Source: Saccopteryx bilineata
Lineage: Eukaryota; Chordata; Mammalia; Chiroptera; Emballonuridae
DNA length: 64,000 bases
Assembly (NCBI RefSeq): GCF_036850765.1
Contig: NC_089490.1
Span: forward strand, 288,282,982 to 288,346,981
Reading direction: 5' to 3'
This document shows positions 33,961 through 47,590 of this stretch, piece by piece. Each line of letters begins with the position of its first letter. Position 1 is the stretch's first letter. The notes under the pieces were generated by a model that had not been told where the DNA came from, made no database searches, and saw nothing but the letters and a program-made list of their open reading frames with translations. The translations under genes and the position numbers were made by a program.

Positions 33961-34199
33961 AAGAAGAAAGAAAAAAAAAAGAAAAGAAAAATCTTAAATA
34001 GAAAAAAAATCTATTTGAATATGACATAAATGTCTATGTATAAAGTCCATATCATCTACTAAAAATCTGAAATAATAAGCAAATTAGCAAGAATGCAGCA
34101 AACATGTTCTATTTAAACAAGTCAATTATTTTCTTATTATCAGAAATAACAATGAAATTTTTAAATATATAATTTATAATAATCACCAAAGATAAATAT

Positions 34200-36230
34200 T
34201 ATTTATAAATCTAATAAATTAAATGCAACTTCAATAGTCATAAAATTGCAGAAATTAAGAAAGAAATTTGAAAAATCTAAAAAGATAGTCTGCATTACAG
34301 ATTGGAAGATTGAATGTTGTTAAGATGTTAATTCTTCCAATTTGATTATATAGTCTATGCAATTCTTACCAAAATCTCAGCAAGTTACCTTGTAGATATA
34401 AATAAATTGGCTCTATGTTCATAAGGAAAAGTAAAAAACCTAAAATAGCCAATCTGACACTGAAAAACAAAGTTAGAGTACTCACACTCCAAGATTTTAA
34501 GACTTACATAAAGCAACAATAATCAAGACAGTGATTTTGCAAAAGAATAGACACAGAGAAACATGGAACTGAATACAGTATCCAGAAATACATCTCACAA
34601 AAGCAATTCACTAAAGAATAGAGACTGTCTTTTCACAAAATGTGCTGGAACAATTGACTGTTCATCAGCATAAAAAAAAAGTGCTTAACATACACAATAT
34701 AAGTTTCATAAAAATTATCTTCAAGTGATTTTGCATCCATAAAATGGAATGAGGTTCAGCAATAAAATACAGTAAGCTATTAATAATTAAAACTAGAAAT
34801 GAGCTATTATTATGGATACATACAAAGACATGAATGAGTCTTAAACTTGTACAGTTAAGTGAAAAAGCCAGTGCAAAAAGGCTACACACTGTATGACTCT
34901 ATTTTTTTATAGTCTGCAAGGGCAAAATACTACAGATACCAGTGGATTCCAGGAGTTGGGAGGGAGCCCTTGAGTAAGTGAAGCACAGAGGACTTTTTAA
35001 AATAAATTTTTATTAATTTTAATGGGGTGACATAAATAAATCAGGGTACATATGTTCAAAGAAAACATCTCCAGGTTATCTTGTCATTCAATTATGTTGT
35101 ATACCCATCACCCAAAGTCTAATTGTCCTCTGTCACCTTCTATCTGGTTTTCTTTGTGCTCCCCCCCCCCATAACCACCACACTCTTGTCCATGTCCCTT
35201 AGTCTCATTTTTATGTCCCACCTATGTATGGAATCATGTAGTTCTTAGTTTTTTCTGATTTACTTATTTCATTCCGTATAATGTTATCAAGATCCATCCA
35301 TTTTGTTGTAAATGATCCAATGTCATCATTTCTTATGGCTGAGTAGTGTTCCATATTGTATATGTGCCACATCTTCTTTATCCAGTCATCTATTGAAGGG
35401 CTTTTTGGTTGTTTCTATGTCTTGGCCACTGTGAACAATGCTGCAATGAACATGGGGCTGCATGTGTCTTTACGTACCAGTGTTTTTGAGTTTTGGGGAT
35501 ATATACCCAGTAGAGGGATTTCTGGGTCATATGGTAGTTCTATTTTTAGTTTTTTGAGGAACAACCATACTTTCTTCCATAATGGTTGTATTACATTACA
35601 TTCCCACCAACAATGGATGAGGGTTCCTTTTTCTCCACAGCCTCTCCTACACTTGCTATTACCTGTCTTGTCTAACAGGTGTGAGGTGGTATCTCATTGT
35701 AGTTTGGATTTGCATTTCTCTAATAACTAATGAAGATGCGCATGAGAAAAATAGACACTCAGACCAATGGAACAGAATAGAAAGTCCAGAAATAAAACCA
35801 CATATATATGGTCAAATAATTTTTGATAAAGGGGCCAACAACACACAATGGAGAAAAGAAAGCTTCTTCAACAAATGGTGCTGGGAAAACTGGAAAGCCA
35901 CATGCAAAAGAATGAAACTCGACTACAGTTTGTCCCCTTATACTAAAATTAATTCAAAATGGATAAAAAACCTAAATAAAAGACCTGAAACAATAAAGTA
36001 CATAGAAGATAATATAGATACTAAACTGATGGACTTTGGTTTTAAAGAGCATTTTATGAATTTGACTCCAAAAACAGAGAACTTTTTAAAGCAGTAAAAC
36101 TATTTTATATGAGATTATGATGGTGGCTGCATGACACTATTCATTTGCCAAAATCTATAGACCTTTATAGCACAAAAAATAAACCTTAATGTATAAAAAT
36201 TATATATATATACACATTACCATATGTATA
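34200..36230 (+). repeat. Ancient LINE-1, split by a younger L1
   Basis: Plus-strand L1 ORF2/3' sequence ('cagattggaagattgaatg', 'agcaacaataatcaagaca') runs to 35001. It resumes at about 36091 with 'gcagtaaaactattttatat'. No frame is open. Confidence 0.72.
35002..36075 (-). mobile_element. 5'-inverted LINE-1 (twin priming) inside an older L1
   Basis: A minus-orientation L1 3' end (to about 35738) is joined to a plus-orientation ORF2 segment (about 35739-36075). The target duplication AGAGRACTTTTTAAA (34987-35001 and 36076-36090) has one mismatch. It is more diverged than the insertion at 22122, hence older. Confidence 0.9.
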
Positions 36231-37014
36231 TATACATACATATTTGGGAGAGTTAAGAGGAACTAATGATTGAATGAATGTGACAGAACAATTTGTTTAA
36301 CAAATGGAAAACAACCTCACTGAAGCTAACAGAATGAAAAGGTTGTGATCTAAGTGACTTTGGGAAAGAGTTGGTAAGAGTAAAGGAAAACAACTTTGAT
36401 CAAGCTGTTTTCTATGAGGGTATGGTTTAATAATTCTGACATGCTGTGCTTATGTATGGGAATTGAATGATTAAGTAAATGAATAGCAGATACTGGGAAG
36501 CAGGTTTCTCAGTTTTAGTGTATGAGTTTACATATAAGTTAGAGAAAAAGCTATAGTAAATGATATAGAATTGATCCAGTTGGCAATAAATTAGAATTGG
36601 AGACATTAGTACAAACAAATTTTTGTTTAATAAAGGTACAAATGGTTATGTATAGAAGTATATATGTGTAAGGTTGGTATACAAACATATTTTCTTGCTC
36701 CATTATCTGAGAGGACTTAAAATCACAAATACCTCAGTATCAAGGAGCACACTTAACATCTAGGTCTTTGTCTGTAAACTAAAGTTTCAATAAAGGACAG
36801 AACAATTTCAAGAGGAATGGCTGATTCTGCTAATAGGGCGAAAATACACAAGCTAATCCTGGATCATGTCGTGGCAGAAAGTAAGAAAGTGTGCAAGACA
36901 TATAAACAAATAACCTGAAACCAAAATTAAGCAGTACGGGATAACTATAAGACACAGACATCAAAAAATAGGATTATAAATAAACTATCAATAGTATTGG
37001 ATTATAAAACAAAG
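36231..37014. other. Intergenic, nothing recognised
   Basis: No supported feature. Confidence 0.5.
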
Positions 37015-37700
37015 TATCAATTAAATATATGAGTCCCTATTCAAGGAAATATATGATTGATTGATTGATTAAATAAGTGGAGAATAGATAAATCATCCAG
37101 ACAGTACTCTCCATTCTTCCCCTGAGAAGAATGAGCATTCTTCCCCTGAGCTTAACTTTGCTCTCCTTTAGAGTGGGCTGCATAGGCTGACATCCTTCCA
37201 AGGGGTAAAGCATGAGATCAGGGGAAAATAAATAATTACAGTGAAGAAACATGACAAATTATCTCAGCCAGATGATCAAGGTGAACATCAATAGTTATAT
37301 ATCATTCTGATAGTAAATTCCTTTGATAGTGGCACTTCACCTCTGTGGTTATCCTCTTCAAAATGCATATAACTATCTAATTATGAGAGGTAAAATTAGA
37401 CAAATACCAATTGAGGGGCATTTTACAAAATATTTGGCCAGTGATTATCAAGATTATCAAAGTCATTAGAAACAGAAGGTCTAAGAAACTATTACAGCCA
37501 AGGTTAACCTAAGGTGACCTAAATGTGCTATATATTTATAGTATGGAATCCTGGAGTGAAAAAGTATATTAGGTAAAACTAAGAAATCCTAACTAGAGTG
37601 TGGACCTTAATTAATAAAAAGGTATAAATATTGGTTTATTAATTGTAACAAATGTACTATACTAATATAAGTTGTATTAATATTGAGTATTGAGAAACAG
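37015..37700 (+). repeat. Ancient LINE-1 3' end (L1ME-like)
   Basis: The order of phrases 'ggtgaacatcaatagttata', 'caattgaggggcatttta', 'aactaagaaatcctaac' and 'taacaaatgtactatacta' matches the 3' UTR of old mammalian L1ME elements, from memory. Confidence 0.7.
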
Positions 37701-37870
37701 TGTGGAATACATGAGAGCTTTCTATACTGTCAGTAATTTTAAAAGTTTTTTAAAGGTTTTAATAGTGAAGGATGCAATAAGAGGGTTTATCAAGAAGAAG
37801 ACATCAGTCTTAGAAATGAGGATTATGAATATCCCAATAGAAATTGATTGATATAATAAGAAAAATAATT

Positions 37871-37910
<40 letters not shown>

Positions 37911-37935
37911 ATCTATTATCTATCATTTATCTATA

Positions 37936-37970
<35 letters not shown>
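37871..37970. repeat. (ATCT)n microsatellite, compound
   Basis: Two blocks of about 9-10 ATCT units, separated by a short imperfect ATTATC/ATTTATC stretch. Confidence 0.98.
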
Positions 37971-38617
37971 ACACATACAAACGGCCCCAATTCAAAGTTC
38001 AAGTAATAACAAAAAACACTAAATTCTGAAATAGGAAGATATAAACTTGGATTTGGTAAATTTCAAGTCAATGGGATGGCTAGGTATATGTGTACTGAAA
38101 ACAGCAAATAGATAAAACTAAAATCCCCCAAGTTGCTAAAAGAGAAAATGCATTAATATAGATTTAAGAAATCTTTGAAGTCCAAGGATGTTAACCTCAG
38201 GTTCTAAAAATAGCTCCATCGATTGAGCATGAGCCCTAGACAAGGGGTTGCTGGGTGGACCTATATATGAGTCTGTCTCACTATCTCCCCTCCTCTCACT
38301 TTAAACAAAGTTTTTGAATATTATTTATACAAAGATAAAAATTACTATTATAACAAGATATCTCCAGATATCAATGATATATAAAAGAAATAAAACATAT
38401 GGAAGAACCTTTTGGGATTATTTATATAGGTTGTGTGAGGGGTTTACAAAGCTTTACAGAGAAAAATATATATAAGTGAACAAAGTGATGGATAAAGAAA
38501 TTTGAAGATGAAATATGAAGGTGTGCTGAATGCTATAGATATTGCAAAAAGGTGAAAGGAAGAATCATCGGCTTTTTTAAATTGTGAATTTGCTAGTGAA
38601 CTTTAAAAGAGCATAAG
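37971..38617. other. Intergenic, nothing recognised
   Basis: A possible small SINE relic lies near 38219-38300 (GATTGAGCATGAGCCC, CTCTCACTTTAAAC), too short to be sure. Confidence 0.4.
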
Positions 38618-38993
38618 GGCCCTGGTCGGTTGGCTCAGTGGTAGAGCATCGGTCTGGCGTGCGGAAGTCCCAGGTTCGATTCCTGGCCAAGGCACACAGG
38701 AGAGGCGCCCCATTTGCTTCTTCACCCCTCCCCCTCTCTTTCCTCTCTGTCTCTCTCTTCCCCTCCCGCAGCCGAGGTTCCATTGGAGCAAAAGATGGCC
38801 CTGGGTGCTGGGGATGGCTCCTTGGCCTCTGCCCCAGGCCCTAGAGTGGCTCTGGTTGCGACAGAGCAATGCCCCGGATGGGCAGAGCATTGCCCCTTGG
38901 TGGGCATGCCGGGTGGATCCTGGTCAGGCGCATGCGGGAGTCTGTCTGACTGCCTCCCCGTTTCCAGCTTCAGAAAAATACAAAAAAAAAAAA
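38618..38993 (+). repeat. tRNA-derived bat SINE, class B
   Basis: Head GGCCCTGGTCGGTTGGCTCA, the full class B body, CTTCAGAAAAATAC and an A run. Confidence 0.95.
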
Positions 38994-39114
38994 ATATCAT
39001 AACAAGAACAAAGATCAGGTTTCATATAGTCAGTTATAAGTGAGTGAGGTGAGAGAGCTATATACTGTATCTCATGAGTAATGGGGTGGGGCATACATAT
39101 CCTAATTGCATTGG

Positions 39115-39305
39115 GGTCCTGGCTTTGCCACTTGCTAACTGTGTCCACATCAACAAGCTACATGTCTAAACCTAGTTTTTCTTGTGGGAAATAAATATTA
39201 TAATAATATAACTCATCAAGCTATTGTGAGCATTAAATATTTGTAGCATAATTTTTGGCAAGTATATGATCAGCAATTAGTAGCTCTTTTATTATTGCTG
39301 TCACT
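39115..39305 (+). repeat. MIR SINE (ancient)
   Basis: 'cctggctttgccacttgcta' core, then 'gctattgtgagcattaaata' and a trailing 'tattattgctgtc' in the order of mammalian MIR. Confidence 0.75.
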
Positions 39306-39639
39306 TTTTTTTTAATGTTGACAGAAAAAGAGAAAGGAAGAATTGCTGATTGTCTCTGATAACTTTCAGTAATAACATATTAGAATTTTCAATCATGGCA
39401 AATACCATATTCAGTAGATGATGGGTTGGGAAAGGCATAAAATAAGCAAATTATATGTAGAGATTGGATATTAAAGTGGTAATAAGGGCAATGTTATAGT
39501 TATATTCACAGAAAGCTGAAACCAAACAAACAAACAAAAAGAGATATAATAGGATTGAAAATTTTAGGAAAGTTAAGGCCAGCACAATATATAGATCATT
39601 AATGTGAATGTTTAAAAGGAGGTAAAAACTGATGTATTT

Positions 39640-39993
39640 TTTTTTAATTTATTGACTGATTTTATAAGAACAAGTGAGAGAAACATTGACTTATTCCAAC
39701 TATTTATGCACTCTTTGGTTGATTCTTGTATGTGCCCTGAATGGGGATCAAACCCAAAACTTTAGTGTTTCTAGCAGGCATCCCCAAACTACAGCCCACG
39801 GGCTGCATGTGGCCCCCTGAGGCCATTTATCCAGCCCCTCCACACTTCTGAAAGGGGCACCTTTTTCATTGGTGGTCAGTGAGAGGAGCACTGTATGTGG
39901 CGGCCCTCCAATGGTCTGAGGGACAGTGAACTGGCCCCCTGTGTAAAAAGTTTGAAGACCACTGTAGGATGCTCTAACTAACTACCCAGCCAA
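39640..39993 (-). repeat. Ves-like SINE split by a hAT element
   Basis: The SINE halves are 39640-39774 and 39965-39993. The reverse head 'actacccagccaaggcc' is at the right. Confidence 0.78.
39775..39964. mobile_element. Non-autonomous hAT DNA transposon
   Basis: CAGGCATCCCCAAACTACAG at the left and TTTGAAGACCACTG at the right are imperfect inverted termini (190 bp). It interrupts a Ves-like SINE. I could not find a matching 8-bp duplication. Confidence 0.75.
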
Positions 39994-41189
39994 GGCCTAA
40001 TATAGTGTCAAATACATTGATTTTTAGTAATATAGAGATCAATATTTTCAACTGTAAAATAAAATTTTGATCTGTGTTCTAGGAAGCCACTGTGTCTTGA
40101 AATCTTGGTTCTTGAGTAATTTATGGATGTCAGAATCAATGATGTTCAGGTAATTTCTTCTTTAAAAGGAAGTACAATGATATCTTATAGTATGATCAAG
40201 ATTCCCATATTAATTACACTTATCTTTGCAATGTAATACATAACAGTGTAGAAGTTGGAAAAATAGTGGCAAGTCCTTCAAAATTAAAGTTGAGATTAGA
40301 TTTACTTAAACTCTTCATAACTGAAAGGCTCAACCACCTATTAGTTTATGATTTTTTGAATGTAAACAAATTGTTGGGACATTCTCAGCTTCTACTTCTT
40401 TAATTTTAAGTTGGGGCAATAGCCCCTATTAAGGTTTAAGACCTTTTGGCATACTTAGTGAGCCTAACTGTTATGAAAATTGATTACACTAAGAAATATA
40501 AGGAAGTTGAATAAAGGAATCAAGTGGTAGTCCAAAATTTACTGCATATTAAAATTGTAAAACATTTAATTACAAATATGTATGCATACTGTCTATAACA
40601 ATGGATATAAGAAAAATAATTATCAGTGTTCTTTTCTAGCTTTTGGGTCATTACAACTATATTTATATCTGTATAGTAGATCCCTTTTATACTAAGATAA
40701 ACTTACAATGATAATGTAACTTAATGATAAGGAAGTATGTATTTGTAAATAACATGTACATATAGTATGTTATAATATGTATAGACATTGTAATATGTAA
40801 ATAAAATATGTAAATAATATTTACTTCTATACAGAAAAATATTTATTCCCATATTATATATATGTGCACATATGTGTGTGTGTGTGTCTATCTCCACAAT
40901 AAAGAGGGTTACGCATTATCCATTAGCAGAAAGGCTTGTTGGCTAAATACTTAGAAGGCTAATGAATAGTGATGAAGAAGCTGGGCATAATAATTGGAGA
41001 ATAGAAACCAATGTTGCAGCATGGTAGAGAAATTAATTGTCTTCTCACCACAATCTTGGAATGTGTCAGGTTTTGGATATATCAAATATGCCAGAGAACT
41101 GGAATAGAATATGATTTAAAACAGAATAAATTAAAATATGTGTCTTTATGTTTCCTTAACCCATACTATGTTTTAAACACATAATTCAG
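39994..41189. other. Intergenic, nothing recognised
   Basis: AT-rich with short TG/TA dinucleotide runs near 40855-40890. Confidence 0.5.
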
Positions 41190-42880
41190 AGAAAAATAAT
41201 CATAGCAAAAAATGTTTAACAGAACAAAGGGTTAATATCCAAATATATATATATATTTAAAAACCTCATGTAACTCAAACCCAAACAAACAATTCATTAA
41301 AAAATGGGGAGAGGTTCTGAATAAGCACTTTTCCCAAGAAGATATATAAATTGGCAACAGATATATTAAAAGATGTTCAGGGGAGAGATAAGATGGCGAA
41401 GGAGTAGGTGGACGTTTCAACTTACACCTTCCAGAACCAAAGTGGATTACAAACTGATTTTAATAACCATCATCTGGAAAAACCAACTTTGGACTAAACT
41501 AAGAGGACTCGTCAATCAAGGAACACTGAAGAAGGCACACTGAGACTGGTAGGAAAAGTGGAAACACGGAGAGGGCTACCCAGCTCCCTGGAGCGACCGG
41601 CAGCTAGGAAAGACTTGCGTGGTGGGAAGTGAGTTTAGCAGAGAGAGGAGGGTCTTGAGTCACAAGAACAAAGCCCCAACCAGCAGCCCCAGAGCCTAGA
41701 AGAGTCGTATGGACAGTATTTAGCTGGAAACAAGAAAGGATATTGTTTGTAAGAAAGAGACTGATTTCTCAGACCCAGGATTCATCTAAAAGGGATTGCG
41801 CAGAAAACCTCTTTCACAACCACTCACCCGGGGCTCTGGGGGACTGGGAGAGAGGAGAGGACTGGAGCAGCAGGAAGAGAGTGTAATCTAGGAGGTACAG
41901 GGAGAAAAACATTTTGAGAGACAGCCACCCTAACCTCTGGGATGAGTCACTCCCCAAATCTAAAGTGAATATTTCCCCTTAAAACAGCAATACCAGCAAA
42001 AGGAAGCAGGACACCAGCCAAACAACCTCTCCCGTGGCATGGAGAGCAGAGTTGCATAGAAGGAGGGAGCTTTCGGGACTACAGTAGTGAGTCTTAGGGT
42101 CTGAGCTGCAGCGCCACCACCCACACATCTAAGGGCTCGCCTGAGGGCAGGTGGTGGCAGGACACAGAGACACATTTCTGTCGGCAAGGGCGGGAGCCAG
42201 CCGGGCACCACTGAGGCCCAGGTGTGATTTCAGTTTAGCCCGGCTGGGGAAGAGGAGACATGCAAAACTGGTCAAGCCCAGCTGCGGGCCACCTGCAATC
42301 CAGCCTGCGGGAGAAGGGCAGGAGCCCCAGAAGGGGCGAAGACCTGCCTTTGAGCAAGGGCCAGGAGCACAGCCTTGCCCCGCCCACGGAGCCCAGGCTT
42401 GTGGCCTGACTTGGGAGCTGGCTCCTCCTGTAGGGGTGGAGCCAAATGCCCAGAACAGGCAGAGTCCCGCTATTGAGCGTGGGCACACAGTCCACCCAGC
42501 CTGTGGAGCCAAGGCTTGCAGCCGTCCCAAGAGGGGGATCCTCCTGCAAGGGCGGGGCAAAAGCCCAGAATCAGGCAGAGACCCAAAGCTAAGCAAAGGT
42601 GCTCACCCTGCCCTCAGGGCAGAGGATAATGCCACCCGAGGAGGAAGGGCAAAGGCCAAGGCCAACGAGGCTTGTACACCCAAGCACGTGATCACAGCCA
42701 CTCCTATGAAGGAGAGGCAGAAACCACAGCAACAGCCCCAGTGGGCAGGCACCGGCAACACCCATACCCTAGGCAACAACAGCAGAGGGGTGGCGGGACT
42801 GCACACAGACCACACCTAGGGAACACAGAGGCCACACTCAGTGGACTCCAGTGGCCAAAACCTTCTTTTACACAGACAAA

Positions 42881-43781
42881 ATGAGAAAGCAGAGAAATGC
42901 AACAAAAATGAATCAAGAGAAATCCCCAGAAAAGGACCTGAATGAATCAGATATAACAAAATTACCAAATGCAGAGTTTAAAATAACGATTTTTAGGATG
43001 CTCAAAGATATTAGAACAACAATAAATGGTCATTACAAACAACTAAATAAAGAAATAGCAAATATAAAGCAGGACAATGAAATAATAAAAAAGAATCAGT
43101 CAGAAATGACAAATACAATATCAGAAATGAAGAACACAATGAAAGGAATTAAAAGCAGGATGGATGAAGCTGAGAATGGAATCTGTGAGGTAGAGGACAA
43201 GATAAATAAAGGCATGGAAGCAGAGCAGAGAAAAGAAAAGAGACTAAAAAGTTGGAGGAAACTCTAAGAGAGCTCTGTGACAACATGAAGAGAAATAACA
43301 TTCACATCATAGGGGTTCCTGAAGAAGAAGAGAAAGAACAAGGGATAGAGACTTTGTCCAATCATATTATAGCTGAAAACTTCCCTCAATTAAGGCAAGA
43401 AAACATCTCACAAGTTCAAGAAGCACAGAGAACTCCATTAAAGAGAAAATCAAAGAAATGTACACCAAGACACATCATATTAAAGTACGCAAGCTAAGTG
43501 ATAAAAAGAAAATATTAAAAGCTGCTAGAGAAAAAAAGACTATCACCTACAAAGAATTCCCCATAAGGATGACTTCTGACTTCTCAACAGTAACACTTGA
43601 GGCCAGAATGGAATGGCAAGAAATATTCAAAGTAATGCAGAACAATAGCCTACAACCAAGACTACTTTATGCAACAAAGCTATCATTTAAAATTGAAGGA
43701 GAAATAAAAAGCTTTCCAGACAAAAAAAAAAAAAACTCAAGGAATTCACTACAACCAAACCAAGGCTGCAAGAAATGCTAA
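42881..43781 (+). pseudogene. LINE-1 ORF1, frameshifted
   Basis: In an active L1, ORF1 encodes a trimeric RNA-binding chaperone of about 300-340 residues that coats L1 RNA. Here the ATG at 42881 opens a coiled-coil N-terminus (repeated Asn/Lys/Glu heptad-like sequence up to MDEAENGICEVEDK). The frame then ends at 43267. The RNA-recognition part continues in a second frame (with NNIHIIGVPEEEE) and the C-terminal domain in a third (RMTSDFSTVTLEARMEWQEI, ending at 43781). Two frameshifts therefore break it. It precedes ORF2 by about 70 bases, as usual for L1. Confidence 0.92.
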
Positions 43782-43852
43782 GGGGCCTGTTGTAAACAGA
43801 TCAAAGGAGAAAAAGAATATAGCAAAAGAGGAATACAGTTTTAAAGAATAAA

Positions 43853-46800
43853 ATGGCAGTAAACAATTACATATCAATAATAACCTTAAATGTAAATGGT
43901 TTAAATGATCCGATCAAAAGACATAGAGTAGCTGCATGGATAAGAAAACAAAACCCATACATATGCTGTCTAGAAGAGACACACCTTAAAACAAAAGATG
44001 CACATAAACTGAAGGGAAAAGGATGGAAAAAAATATTCATATTTCACACAAATGGAAATGAAAAAAAAAAAGCTGGGGTAGCAAGACTTAATCAGACAAA
44101 ATGGACTTTAAAACAAAGACTCTAGTAAGAGATAAAGAAGGTCACTACATAATGATAAAGGGAGCAATCCAACAGGAATTTATAACCATTATAAATATCT
44201 ATGCACCTAATATGGGAGCACCTAAATATATATATATATATATAAAGTAGACTTTGATGGATTTAAAGGGCAAGATCAACAGCAATGCTATAATAGTAGG
44301 GGGTTTCAATACCCTACTAACATCACTAGATAGATCCTCAAAAAAGAAAATTAACAAAGAAACAGCAGAATTAAAGGACACACTAGATCAACTGGATTTA
44401 ATAGATATCTTCAGAACATTTTACCCTAAAGTAGAAGAATATACATTCTATTCAAGTGCTCATGGTACATTCTCTAGGATAGACCACATGTTAGGGCACA
44501 AAAGTGGTCTCAACAAATTTAAGAAGATTGAAATCATATCAAGCACTTTCTCTGATCACAATGGCATGAAACTAGAAATGAACCACAACAGAAAAGCTCA
44601 AAATCTCTCAAACACATGGAAACTAAATAGCAGGTTATTAAATAACAAATGGATTAAGAATGAAGTCAAAGAAGAAATAAAAAAAAAATCCTAGAAACAA
44701 ATGACAATGAGCATACAACAACACAAAATCTATGGGACACAGCAAAAGCAGTACTGAAAGGGAAGTTCATAGCACTACAGGCACACTTTACAAAACTAAA
44801 AAAAGCTCAAATAAACAACTTAACCCTGCATCTAAAAGAACTAGAAAAAGAACAGCAAGTAAAGCCCAAATGTAGTAGAAGGAAGAAAATAATAAAGATC
44901 AGAGCAGAAATAAATGACATAGAAGCTAAAAAAACAATACAGAGGATCAATGAAACTAGGAGCTGGTTCTTTGAAAGGGTAAAAAAGATCAATGAACCTT
45001 TAACTAGACTCACCAAGAAAAAAAGAGAGAGGACTCAAATATATAAAATTAGAAACAAGAGTGGAGAAATAACAAATGACAAAACAGAAATACAAAATAT
45101 TGTAAGAAAATACTATGAAGAACTGTATGTCAAAAAGTTTGACAACCTAGATAAAATAGACAAATTTCTTGAAACATACAATCTTCCAAAAATCAATCTG
45201 GAAGTATCAGAAAACCTAAACAGACTGATTACACCAAATGAGATCGAAACAGTAATCAAGAAACTCCCAACAAAGAAAACCTGGGGCCTGATGGCTTTAC
45301 AACAGAATTCTACCAAATATTCAAAGAACTAACTCCTATCCTCTTAAAGCTATTTGAAAAAATTTAAGAGGAAGGAAGACATCCAAGTTCCTTTTATGAG
45401 GCGAGTATAATTCTTATTCTCAAACCAGGCAAAGACAACACAGCGAAAAAAAATTATAGACCAATATTCCTGATCAATATAGATGCTAAAATCCTCAACA
45501 AAATATTAGCAAACCGGATCCAACAATATATGAAAAAAATCATACACCATGATCAAGTGGGATTTATTCTGGGAAGGCAACGCTGGTAAAATATTCACAA
45601 ATCAATCAATGTGATTCATCACATAAAAAAAAAGAAGGAGAAAAAACACATGATAATTTCAATAGATGCAGAAAAAGTATTTGATAAAATCCAGCACCCA
45701 TTTATGATTAAAACTCTCAGCAAAGTAGGAATACAGGGAACATACCTCAACATGATAAAATTCATCTATAACAAACCCATAGCCAATATCATACTCGATG
45801 GGCAAAAATTAAAAGCAATCCCCTTAAGATCAGGAACAAGGCAGGGGTGCCCCCTTTCACCACTCTTATTCAACATAGTCCTGGAAGTCCTAGCCACAGC
45901 AATCAGACAAGAAGAAGAAATAAAAGGCATTCAAGTTGGAAAAGAAGAAGTAAAACTATCATTATTTGCAGATGACATGATATTATATATAGAAAACCCT
46001 AAAGTCTCAGTCAAAAAATTACTGGACCTGATAAATGAATTCACCAAAGTGGCAGTATATAAAATTAATACTCAGAAATCAGAGGCATAGTTATACACCA
46101 ACAATGAACAATCAGAAAGAGAAATTAAGGAAACAATCCCCTTCACTATTACAACCAAAAAAATAAAGTACCTAGGTATAAATTTAACCAAGGAGACTAA
46201 AGACTTGTACTCAGAAAATTATAAAACATTGATAAACAAAATCAAGGAAGATACAAACAAGTGGAAGCATATACTGTGCTCATGGTTAGAAAGAATAAAC
46301 ATCATTAAATGTCTATATTACCCAAAGCAATCTATAAATTCAATGTGATATCAATTAAAATGCCAATGACATACTTCAAAGATATAGATCACATATTCCA
46401 AAAATTTATATGGAACCAAAAAAAATACGAATAGCCTCAGCAATCTTAAAAAAGAAGAATAAAGTGGGAGGTATCACACTTCCTGATATCAAGTTATACT
46501 ACAAGACCATTGTACTCAAAATCAGCCTGATACTGGCATAATAACAGGCATATAGATCAATGGAACAGAACAGAGAACCCAGAAATAAACCCACAGCTCT
46601 ATGGACAACTGATATTTGACAAAGGAGGTAAGAGCATACAATGGAGTAAAGACAGCCTCTTTAACAAATGGTGTTGGGAAAATTGGACAGCCACCTGCAA
46701 AAAAATGAAATGAGACCACCAACTTACACCATTCACAAAAAATAAACTCAAAATGGATAAAAGACTTAAATGTAAATAGTGAAACCATAAGCATCTTAGA

Positions 46801-47590
46801 AGAAAACATAGGCAGTAAGCTCTTTGATCTCTCTCACAGTGATATATTTCCTGATTTATCTCCACGGGGAAGTGAAATAAAAGACAGGATAAACAAATGG
46901 GACTTTATCAAACTAAAAAGCTTTTTCACAGATAAAGACAATAAGAACAGAATAAAAAGACAAATTACACAATGGTAGAACATATTTGACAATACATCTG
47001 ATAAGGGGTTAATAACCAAAATTTATAAAGAGCTTGTAAATCTCAACACAAGGAATACAAACAATCCAATCCAAAAATGGGCAAAAGAAATGAATAGACA
47101 CTTCTCCAAAGAGGACATACAGATGGCCAATACGCATATGAAAAAATGCTCAACATCACTAATCATTAGAGAAATGCAATTTAAAACTAGAATGAGATAT
47201 CACCTCACACTAGTCAGAATGGTGCTCATCATCAAAACAACACAGAATAAGTGCTGGCAAGGATGTGGAGAAAAGGGAACCCTCCTGCACTGCTGGTGGG
47301 AATGCAGACTGGTGCAACCACTGTGGAAAACAGTATGGAGATTTCTCAAAAAATTGAAAATCGAACTGCCTTTTGACCCAGCTATCCCACTTTTAGGAAT
47401 ATACCCCAAGAACACCATAGAACTTTTCCAAAAGGAGAAATGCACCCCCATGTTTGTGGCAGCATTGTTCACAATAGCGAAGATCTGGAAACAACCCAAG
47501 TGTCCATCAGAGGACATGTGGATTAAAAAGCTTTGGCACATATTTACTATGGAATACTACTCAGCTATAAGAAATGATGACATCAGATAA
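43853..47590 (+). pseudogene. LINE-1 ORF2 (endonuclease and reverse transcriptase), multiply broken
   Basis: An intact ORF2 makes a ~1270-residue protein that nicks target DNA and reverse-transcribes L1 RNA. The start at 43853 gives the endonuclease N-terminus (SIITLNVNGLND), which stops at 44125 after a frame change. A (TA)n expansion at 44227-44244 interrupts the endonuclease further. The reverse-transcriptase core survives in one frame at 45611-46090, including [15 protein letters not shown] and the catalytic [10 protein letters not shown]. The Cys-rich C-terminus is at 47090-47590 ([18 protein letters not shown]). Stops and frameshifts between these blocks rule out function. Confidence 0.93.

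Noticed and set aside
42151..42819. 222-codon open frame, the longest on the plus strand
   Set aside because: It lies in the GC-rich 5' UTR of the full-length L1; overlapping frames of similar size occur on both strands, as expected from low stop-codon density.
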